A stretch of DNA of 20,430 nucleotides, from contig JAHYIO010000013.1 of NCBI GenBank assembly GCA_020543525.1, forward strand, positions 1 to 20,430, given 5' to 3'. The notes beneath the pieces were generated by a model that saw only the letters and a program-made list of their open reading frames with translations, was not told where the DNA came from and did no database searches. The DNA is from Coriolopsis trogii. Its lineage: Eukaryota > Basidiomycota > Agaricomycetes > Polyporales > Polyporaceae. The position numbers and the translations under genes are program-made. Below, in pieces: positions 10,413 to 17,784 of the stretch. Position 1 is the stretch's first letter. Every line of letters begins with the position of its first letter.

Positions 10413-10499
10413 GGCTAGTATTCAAATCTTTAGGAGTTTCCAACATATAGTAAAGTTAATTTTTCATAAGATTACTCTTAAGCATGGCATCTTTTTTTT

Positions 10500-10563
10500 A
10501 CCATTCTGGTACAATAGAAGCAGGAGTTTGCATTGGGTTTGCAGGTATATAATTATCACTATG
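10500..10563 (-). CDS. cob: cob exon (64 nt)
   Basis: It encodes HSDNYIPANPMQTPASIVPEW plus the first base of Tyr. This is the conserved PEWY region lining the quinol oxidation site. It starts after intron-final G at 10564 and ends in U at 10500. Confidence 0.95.
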
Positions 10564-11973
10564 CAAATTTTATTTTACATAAAATATATAGAAATATATA
10601 TATAAATATAATAATAAAAAGTGGACTATCTCTTCTAAAAACTTATTAAAATTCTATAAAAATAGTATGAATAGTAATAGTATCTAATTAACGAAATAAT
10701 TAGATGAAATAATAAAAAGTATTTAAGTAAAAAAATTTTTTGTTTTTAATACAATAGAAAAGGATTAATTATGATTATCCCATTTTTTAATAAAATTTTT
10801 CCATATTTTAAAATTCATAGATAGGATATCAGTATCCCTATAAACTTTTTTATCGTTTAATAAATGAAATTCTTTAATCAAATGAGTTCTATGAGTTTTT
10901 ATAGTTTTAGGTGGAAATTTTAAAAAATAATCGTATAGTTTTAAATGCAATAATTTACTATTAGCTTTCCAAATATAACAACCATTCTGCCTTTTATCAA
11001 AATAGATCTGACCACCTATAGTTTCTAATAAAAACTCAATATTACTTCTACTTTTGTTAGTAATACTAATAGTTAATTGATATCTATAGCTTAAATTATA
11101 AAAATGTTTATATATATTAATAGAACCATCAGAATCTAATAAACCACTTATATAAGCAGAGTCTATCGTCGGTCTAATAGGATCTTTAATCGGTATATTT
11201 AAAGCTAAACAAGCTTTATGTAATTGAACAAGTCTTATATTATTAAAAATTAAGCCATTTAAACATTGTATAATTTTATAGACTGATTCTTTATTTTGAG
11301 TTCTATAACGAACAGCTTTTACACCGGATCTTGCTTTAATATTACCGCCGAATTTATTTTGTAAGATTCGTAAAACTTTTTCATCTGAAGAGGGAAGAGT
11401 CATTTCAAATCCTACATTAAATTGTTTATTGACATAAATATAACCATCACCGTCCGTGATACCAGCAAACCATTGTCTAAAATTTAAGCTTATTTCGTTA
11501 TTATGATTATCTTTAATTATGGTATTATTAATTCCAGTAGATAATCCTCTTTTTCCTATATAATAAGGTATTAAAAAGTTTTTATTTTTACTATTTATTA
11601 TTTTTTTATGTGTGCGTATAGTCTCTGAAATTCCTACTTGTAATAAAGGATATGCTTTATTTTTATTAAAAAAAATATTAATAATTTGAAGATATTTTAT
11701 TACTTTGGTTATCAGCTGATTACATATTTTATAATAATATCTTACTATAACGGGATTTATATTAAATTTCTTAAATTTTGGTACGAAGCCTAAATTGATT
11801 ATCATAAAATTTATTTTATTAAATTTAATTAATAAATTTTTAATAAGTAAATCACTTATATTTATAGTTTTATTATAAATTTTAACTAAATCTGAATTTA
11901 GTATATATTTCCAGCTTATAGCACATGTATATATAATGTTTACTATTAAAATCATTATATTAGGCCATATTTG
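10564..11973 (-). other. cob intron C (group I)
   Basis: It begins after FYYPNFLG (GGT, exon-final U) and ends in G at 10564. An S-like GAGATAGTCC lies at about 10622-10631, downstream of the in-frame ORF. Confidence 0.75.
10765..11973 (-). CDS. LAGLIDADG endonuclease/maturase-type protein in cob intron C, in frame with the exon
   Basis: The frame continues from the cob exon for about 402 residues to TAA at 10765. After an N-terminal hydrophobic spacer ([16 protein letters not shown]) come the two motifs [14 protein letters not shown] (about 11475-11430) and [16 protein letters not shown] (about 11160-11110). The protein ends [14 protein letters not shown]. Intact and read-through-coupled to cob translation, as for known cob intron maturases. 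Whether it acts in splicing, homing or both cannot be read from the sequence. Confidence 0.9.
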   Translation of the reverse strand, partial: QIWPNIMILIVNIIYTCAISWKYILNSDLVKIYNKTINISDLLIKNLLIKFNKINFMIINLGFVPKFKKFNINPVIVRYYYKICNQLITKVIKYLQIINIFFNKNKAYPLLQVGISETIRTHKKIINSKNKNFLIPYYIGKRGLSTGINNTIIKDNHNNEISLNFRQWFAGITDGDGYIYVNKQFNVGFEMTLPSSDEKVLRILQNKFGGNIKARSGVKAVRYRTQNKESVYKIIQCLNGLIFNNIRLVQLHKACLALNIPIKDPIRPTIDSAYISGLLDSDGSINIYKHFYNLSYRYQLTISITNKSRSNIEFLLETIGGQIYFDKRQNGCYIWKANSKLLHLKLYDYFLKFPPKTIKTHRTHLIKEFHLLNDKKVYRDTDILSMNFKIWKNFIKKWDNHN

Positions 11974-12129
11974 ACCTAAGAAATTAGGATAGTAGAATAC
12001 CATTATACTTAATACTAAAAAGAAAAAGAAGATAGTTACTAGATCTTTAAATGTAAAGTATGGGTGCATTGAATATCTATCTCCACTACTACTTATACCG
12101 TTAGGATTATTAGATCCGTGTGTATGAAG
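11974..12129 (-). CDS. cob: cob exon (156 nt)
   Basis: It encodes [20 protein letters not shown] (including the second haem-ligand His of the 183/197-type pair) then [20 protein letters not shown] to VFYYPNFLG. It begins at C 12129 after intron-final G 12130 and ends GGT. In frame with its neighbours. Confidence 0.95.
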
Positions 12130-13194
12130 CTAAATTTACTGATATTTATATATTTAATTTGTATAACATACTAGGATGCATATACTCTTTAACTAAATCT
12201 ATAACTAAAGGTAATTGTTTTTTTAGAAATATATAAAGTATATTGGTCTTTAATTGAACTTTTATGAATTTTGACTCTTATGGAAAAATTTTTATTTATC
12301 GCTTCAACTAATAAATTTAAGTCTTCTAAATTAAATGCATTAGTATACAATTTTAAGCCATGACCTGTATAACCACCATCATCCATAATTCAATAAGATA
12401 AACTTACACCGCTTAAATATTCGGCAATATTCAAAGGTATTACTTTTTTACCCGAGATATAAAATTCATCATAAAATTGCAAAAACAAGGTAAAGATAGA
12501 GTAGCAAAACTAAGATTATTTCTAGTTTTACCTGAAGATTTATCTAGTATAGCAGTAATAGCTGGACGAGATAAAACAAATTGTTTATATATCTCATATA
12601 AATGTAGTAAATATTCTTTATTTTTAGAGCCTTGTCTAAAAATAATTCTAGAATTATACTTATTTGAAAATCTTCTCATATATGCATCTCCTAATAAATT
12701 TCCAATTAAGACTTGTTTTAAATGATCGTCTAAAGTTAATTTAGATCTTTCTAATTTACTCATTCTATATTTAGAAAGAGTACTATGAAAAAATCTAATT
12801 AATAGAACCCTAAAACAATATAAGCCGTTATATAAAAAAAAAAGTATCAGCAAAGAAACTATTCCTTTAAGAATAGTATAGGACTATATCACTATCTTGT
12901 TATTTTTAAGTATACTTTATCTTAAAAATAAGTAATATTAAACTTGTAGTCTCTGAGAAATCTTATTTTAAGACTTTATTTTTAGTATACCATTAATATA
13001 CTTCTTCCGTTTTTTTAAGAAGAAAAGAGGTACGCAAAAACTTTAATCTTTAAAAATAATTTGTTTTCTGCTGATTGTCCATTATTATTTTAATCATTTT
13101 TACGTAAACGTAGATTAAACTTTAGGATATCCCAGCATATAGTTAAATTCAAAACTACCTATATAATAAGGTAGTGTTAAGGCCCTTCATACTG
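12130..13194 (-). other. cob intron B (group I)
   Basis: Q-like AATCAGCAGAAAAC (near 13070), R-like CAGAGACTACAAG (about 12943-12955) and S-like GATATAGTCCTATAC (12876-12890) are in order on the minus strand, followed by the endonuclease gene. It lies between HLIA and LHTHG. Confidence 0.82.
12145..12835 (-). pseudogene. LAGLIDADG endonuclease in cob intron B with two homopolymer frameshifts
   Basis: MSKLERSKLTLDDHLKQVLI, then NLLGDAYMRRFSNKYNSR and NNLSFATLSLPCF. At a run of five T (about 12483) the frame changes to FYDEFYISGKKVIPLNIAEY, then YWIMDDGGYTGHGLKLYTNA (TGA read as Trp). At a run of seven A (about 12222) it changes again to KKQLPLVIDLVKEYMHPSML and YKLNI, TAA. Every segment matches the GDA/MDDG LAGLIDADG layout. 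One T more and one A fewer would give a continuous frame, so this is either recent decay or two sequencing indels. Confidence 0.82.
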
Positions 13195-13304
13195 AGCAAT
13201 TAAATGTGCTACAACTAAGGCAGCTAATAAGAAAGGTAATAAGTAGTGTAATGAAAAGAATCTATTTAATGTTGCATTTCCTACGCTGAAGCCTCCCCAA
13301 ATCA
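13195..13304 (-). CDS. cob: cob exon (110 nt)
   Basis: It encodes the end of Leu plus [20 protein letters not shown] (with a haem-ligand His) and [16 protein letters not shown]. It starts after intron-final G 13305 and ends in U before intron B. In frame with both neighbours. Confidence 0.95.
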
Positions 13305-14503
13305 CAAAATATTAATGACAGAGTATTTAACCTCCATCCTCATCGCTTAACGATGTTTAGACTATGTCTTCAACCTTAAGAAAGGTTGTGGGGTTCTCGT
13401 GTCGAGCTTATTGTTGGTACTACTCACTCGTTAGTCGTTGAACGTTCTTGACCCTTTAATTTAGAGATATATTATAAATTAATACCGAGTCAAGCTCCGC
13501 TGCAAGTAATCTAGTATAGACGTTCTTGCAATTCTCCCCATTAATCATTCAAACATTACTGTTTGACGGAGCCGATAATTACAGAATTAAAAGTTAGTAA
13601 GCAGAAATTATGTAAGGCATGGAAAATGAAGATTTTTGTAACGAATACTATTTTGTAAACTTGTTATCCATTTAAAATATTGAATATTTTTTAAGCCGAT
13701 TAAAGGATGTAGACCTGTAAATGAAAAAAAATTAATTACAGTTTGTATATCTGTTTTAGAGCTTACTGAAAATTGAATATATCTATCCATTTCAATAGAA
13801 TTATTTCGTTTAGTATTAAATAATAGTTTGAAGGCTTCAAATAATTGAAGATGTATTCTTTGTTTTAATTGAAAACATCCATCATTATTTTTTTTAATAC
13901 AAAAAGAACCTTCTGCATTAGTAAAACCAACTAACCAATTTTTAAAAAAAGGTAAACTAACATATTCTAAAGCTGTTTTAGGTAGTTCAAAGATTGTAGG
14001 TATTTCTTTAATTTGAGATATTTGATTATAATGTTTTAATTCATTTTTTAAAATAAGCATAGCTAGATCAAATTGAGCTCTTCTTCTATCAGTTAAAAAA
14101 AATATATTGTGATGTATTAATAAAGGAAAAATGACTTCTTGTAAATCTGTTTTATTAATTATTAAAGTAGAAATTGGGTTTTTAATATCCCGATATATTT
14201 TTATTTTACCTATTTTTAATACAGAGTAAATATACTCTAAACTAGAAATATCTTCTAAACTTAAACAAATGACTAATCTGATAGTTATAAATCCTTTAGT
14301 AGTTTTACTGATTGAAATGTAACCATCTCCATCTATTAAACCGACTAAAAAAGCTATAAATTGATTAGGTATACTTAGGTATTCTTCTTTATCTAATCTT
14401 ATTTTTCTTCCTTTTTTTAATGATTGTGTACTAACTGTTCCGATTGTTGCTAGAAAAGGTACAGTATTACCTTCGTAAATTAAGCAACCTGTTTTTAAAG
14501 TTG
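13305..14503 (-). other. cob intron A (group I)
   Basis: Clear core elements lie downstream of the ORF: R GTTCAACGACTA (13432-13443) and S AAGACATAGTCTAA (about 13357-13370), a classical P7 pair. The intron begins after GAGT in QDLVEL and ends in G at 13305. Confidence 0.88.
13608..14503 (-). CDS. LAGLIDADG endonuclease/maturase-type protein in cob intron A, in frame with the exon
   Basis: Read through from the cob exon for about 298 residues. Motifs FLVGLIDGDGYISISK (about 14365-14315) and WLVGFTNAEGSFCIKK (about 13945-13895) are the two LAGLIDADG helices, about 140 residues apart as usual. It ends at TAA 13608-13610 before the intron core. Intact. The family includes cob intron homing endonucleases that double as maturases; which role applies here is not visible. 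Confidence 0.92.
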
Positions 14504-14564
14504 ACTCTACTAAATCTTGTCCAAATACTGGTATAGCACTTAATAAATTAGTAATTACTGTAGC
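14504..14564 (-). CDS. cob: cob exon (first visible; 61 nt)
   Basis: It encodes ATVITNLLSAIPVFGQDLVE plus the first base of Leu, a conserved part of cytochrome b about 137 residues from the N-terminus. The start at 14564 is set by the G of an upstream intron (TTTG|GCT). The N-terminal exons, including the first pair of haem ligands, are absent from this window. Confidence 0.93.
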
Positions 14565-15107
14565 CAAATTTTATAATATATTTGTATATTCTTATTCTTT
14601 TTCTTTCAAACAGTAAATCACTTACGCCGGCTGGCAGAAAATAAGTATTAAAAATATCTGAATAAATAATAAGAAATTTATTTTGCAAGAAATAAATTAT
14701 TTGTTATTACAAATATAGCCTGTGCTGTCCTACTCTAAATAAAAATTATTAAACTAGAAGTAGGTGACTAAGCCTTGTGTTTAATTAAAAAATTAAAATA
14801 AAAAATTCGAGTGCACATTAAGCATCCTTTCAGATACCCATAATTGGACCACTCTGTCGAGATAGCCTAAACTACCTACGGTCTATATATATAACAAATA
14901 AATATTTTTGACCTGTTTTCAATTATGTCGCCTTATTAAAAATAATATTTTTATTTAGGTATTGCATATTATAATAATTAATAAGACTATATTATATTAA
15001 ACTAAAATTGTATCTAATTTTTAATATTTTTGTGTTGCCCGGTACTTAAAAATTTAAATTTCATAGAATTAATAATATATGGTTTAGTAATATTGTAAAT
15101 TTTTTTT
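14565..15107 (-). other. 3' part of a further cob intron, truncated at the junction
   Basis: About 540 nt of AT-rich sequence with no ORF. It precedes the first visible cob exon, so it should be the 3' end of another intron. A more structured patch lies at about 14815-14890 and an S-like GGCTTAGTCACC at about 14763-14774, but I could not assign a core. The sequence ends at a T run (15100-15107). Confidence 0.6.
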
Positions 15108-15112
15108 CATCC
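15100..15112. other. Junction of mitochondrial and nuclear DNA
   Basis: Within about ten bases the sequence changes from AT-rich cob intron to GC-rich coding DNA of a HEN1-like gene. The change lies at an eight-T run. No target-site repeat or transposon end is seen. Confidence 0.85.
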
Positions 15113-15541
15113 TGGACGGGCGGCGGTTCGGTAGCCTGCGTCGTCTGTTCCAAGTCTTCTTTGCAAATGTCCAGTCCTGCGATCTTGGTAGGGTGTAAGA
15201 TACCATAGTGAAGCTCTGCCAGCACCTCCGCCTCAGTGGGAGACAATGTCGTGGCCGATAAGACATCATGGGGAGGTGCCTGCAGCAAGGCGCAGGATTA
15301 CACAGGCAGGACAAGAGCTCTCCTTCTGCGCATCCGATGTCTAGTATCTAAGTACGAGAGACATGAAGGTCAATTGCGATCGGTTTGCTTCACTTCAGCA
15401 ATGCAATGATCATAGCTCAATTGAGCTTACCTCTTTGACGTTCTCACGCCGCATAATATCGAACACCCATCCTCTGCGCTGCAGGTATAGCGGAGGGTTG
15501 AAAGTAACTGAGAGTTCTGACAATTCGTCATCCTTGGACAT
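15108..15541 (-). CDS. HEN1-like small-RNA 2'-O-methyltransferase, 5' part only
   Basis: Exon 1 (15431-15541) starts with ATG and encodes SVTFNPPLYLQRRGWVFDIM and RRENVKE. An 83-nt intron (15348-15430, GTAAGC...TTAG) follows. Exon 2 encodes ILDIGCAEGELLSCLCNPAP, an S-adenosylmethionine-binding loop, then after a one-base frame change near 15290 LSPTEAEVLAELHYGILHPT and KIAGLDICKEDLEQ. The PPLYxQR entry, the DIGC-EG loop and the GLDI strand match HEN1, which methylates the 3'-terminal 2'-OH of small RNAs. The metal-binding ExxEHH-type region is beyond the cut. The gene ends abruptly in PPPVQDE at the mitochondrial junction. Confidence 0.78.
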
Positions 15542-15885
15542 GATGGTTCAGACGATACCGAGAGATGAGCTGTCAACATGTCAAGCTTGGCCTCTTGTAC
15601 ATTCAAGGGGCGCGGTGGTTTACGTCGATTGCCCGAGCACATGTAGCATCGGCTGCGTACCGCGGCAAGTTGTGCTACGTACGCCTCAGTTCACGCTTCC
15701 CAGTCAACTTCAGGTACCGCAGCATTCAAGCAAACATTCTGTGAGGAGAAGTTCCGTATGCTGCAGGGCAGAATGACATCATGAAAGCTATCGACACAGT
15801 AGAGGTACAGAGACAGCATCGTAAAGCAACTTTGAGCGGATCATGGAGCCATACATCATCGCCAGCACACTCAATCATGGACGAC
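15542..15885. other. Spacer between P0 and the HEN1-like gene
   Basis: 344 bp between the end of P0 and the start of the HEN1-like gene, both on the minus strand. It presumably holds the P0 3' end and the promoter of the methyltransferase gene. No motif or additional gene is supported. Confidence 0.6.
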
Positions 15886-17082
15886 TTAGTCAAAGAGACC
15901 AAAGCCCTATACGCCGATAAGCAAACGAAGAGGACTGGAAACTCAACAAAACACACCATGTCATCGTCGGACTCCTCCTTCTCCTCTCGGCGGGAGCGGC
16001 TTCCGCAGCGGGAGCAGCCTCAGCCGCAGCCGCAGGGGCGGCGGCAACAGCGAAGGCCTCCGGGTTGGCAAGGTATTCCTTGGCCTGACAATAATACAGT
16101 TAGCATATGTTGACATATTAAGATCACATATCATGAAGCCTCAGCCAATAAGCGGATAAGAAGGCAGCATGTGTCACAAGGACGCTCAGTATTTTCAGTG
16201 TTGTGAAAAATCATAGGCAAGTACACAATGTCGTGAGAGTAACGCATACCTTCTCAGCACCCTCGAACGAGTACTCGGTTAGCAAGCGCAACGGCAATGA
16301 GGTTCTTGTACGAGTTAACGAGGGAGTGAACCACGGAGACGATCGTCGGGTAGTTGATGGCGAGGGAGATGGCAGCGATGGTCGTGATGCCAGAGAAGAA
16401 GCGGTCGAGCAACTCCTTGTCAGAGACGTCGAGAACCTCAGGCGAGAAGATGTTGCCCTGGTCGAAGATCTGGACGACAGTCATACCGTAGGTGAACGGA
16501 GAGATGTTCAACATGTTGAGCAGGGTCGCCTCGGAAGGACCGACACGGGTGCCGGCGGTAACGACCTTGACATCGTTGACGATTTCAATCGTACCACGGG
16601 CGATCTTGGTAGGGATACCGAGGCCTGGAAGAAGGAAGTCTTGCCGGGTTCCATACCAGTGTTACCACCAGGAATGGTGACATCCTTAGGCGCGAGGGCA
16701 CCGGCACGGGCGGGGCAGCGACCTTGTTGGAAGTGATAATCTCGCGGACCTCCTTCAAGTCACCAGATGTGAAGACGAAACGATGTTGCCTTGACGTGAG
16801 GGAGGAGACGCTCGAACTGGGGGTATTCGCCGAGAATGGAACGGAGAGCACGGCGGACCATGGTGTTCTTGCCCATGACGACGACACCCTTGCCGCGGGA
16901 GCGACACGGATCTGGTGCATCTGGTTGGAACCGACGTTGTCGACATTGACGATGAAGATGGAGGCTGGAGGCGCTTATTGGTCCAAGAAACAGGATAGGG
17001 AACACATTCACTCACGATACTTGGCCACAAGGTCCTTGAGCTTCTGAAAGTATAGCTCCTTCTGCGCACGAGTGGCACCCAT
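15886..17082 (-). CDS. RPP0: 60S acidic ribosomal protein P0
   Basis: Four exons: 17016-17082, 16250-16964, 15957-16084 and 15886-15906, with introns of 51, 165 and 50 nt (GTGAGT, GTATGC and GTGTGT donors). The sequence runs [78 protein letters not shown] and [20 protein letters not shown], then an Ala-rich hinge and the P-protein C-terminus ESDDDM|GFGLFD. P0 anchors the P1/P2 stalk of the large subunit that recruits elongation factors. Seven single-base discrepancies break the frame (about 16900, 16790, 16782, 16713, 16624, 16280, 15987). Six look like lost bases and one like a gained base. Allowing for them gives exactly 311 codons plus stop, the normal size. Confidence 0.95.
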
Positions 17083-17097
17083 TGTGATGATGTAGGC

Positions 17098-17159
17098 CTA
17101 CAGAAGGTGTTGCTCTGTTGAGACACGTAACTTCATGCATAATTGTAGAGTGGACTCAC
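17098..17159 (-). other. Possible intron in the P0 5' untranslated region
   Basis: GTGAGT at 17154-17159 and TGTAG ending at 17098 would bound a 62-nt intron just upstream of the P0 start codon, leaving a leader of about 15 nt. The size fits the coding introns. Transcript data are needed; only the splice-site pattern supports it. Confidence 0.35.
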
Positions 17160-17784
17160 TTTGTTTTGATTATTGGAGAGATGATCAGTGCCTCCCTATT
17201 GACCTCTGCGAGTACTCGGTGAGCGCATTCCATAGGCCATTCACGACTGTGCTCACCTGTTGTGCCAAAAGGATCTTTCAAGGCCTGGTCGGATGAGGAG
17301 TGGTGGTGAATACCGATTTTCCCGTGTATGGTATGCTGCAGCTCGACAGTGGAATACAGTTATGCAGATAAAGTTTGCAGGAATACGGCATCGCCCGATG
17401 TCCCAAAGAGGTATTTTGTGGTGGACTGGGTGCGGAGCTGGTGACCGTGTAGGAGCGTCTCCTGCACGCGTCTGTCACGCTCGTAGACGCGAGTCTCAAT
17501 CGAGTGTCAGACAGAGACTCAGTCTCCTCGCTGGCCTCCCGCCCCCTTCGTTCTTGCGCTTGTTTCGCCTCTAGGTTCGGCATCGTCAAGCCAGTCATAA
17601 GGCTTGTGCGCACGGCTAGCTCCCGACAGGACGCGTCCAGGGCCCCATCGAAATTGCAACTCACATGCAATGGAATGTTGCGATGTGTGTTGCAGACCGT
17701 CCGAGCTACGGGCGGTGGCGATAGCGTCCTTCCACGATCACGGTACGTGTGCTACCTATCATACCCAATGATCAGTAAGCATAT
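17160..17784. other. Divergent intergenic region between P0 and the PPR/TPR-like gene
   Basis: About 620 bp between two divergently oriented genes; it should contain both promoters. Pyrimidine-rich stretches occur (for example 17521-17575), as is common near fungal transcription starts. No specific factor site or further gene is supported. Confidence 0.5.

Larger units (their letters stand above)
9430..10499 (-). other. cob intron D (group I)
   Basis: Q-like ATCAGCAGGAAATC (about 10345-10360), R-like CTCAGAGATTATACG (10312-10326) and S-like GAAGATATTATCC (10247-10259) occur in order on the minus strand. A broken endonuclease gene follows. The intron ends in G at 9430 and splits the Tyr codon of PEWY. 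Confidence 0.8.

Noticed and set aside
15363..15776. Plus-strand ORF of 137 codons
   Set aside because: It overlaps the HEN1-like exon 1 in antisense and shows no recognisable protein features.
16203..16736. Plus-strand ORF of 177 codons
   Set aside because: Antisense shadow of the P0 second exon.
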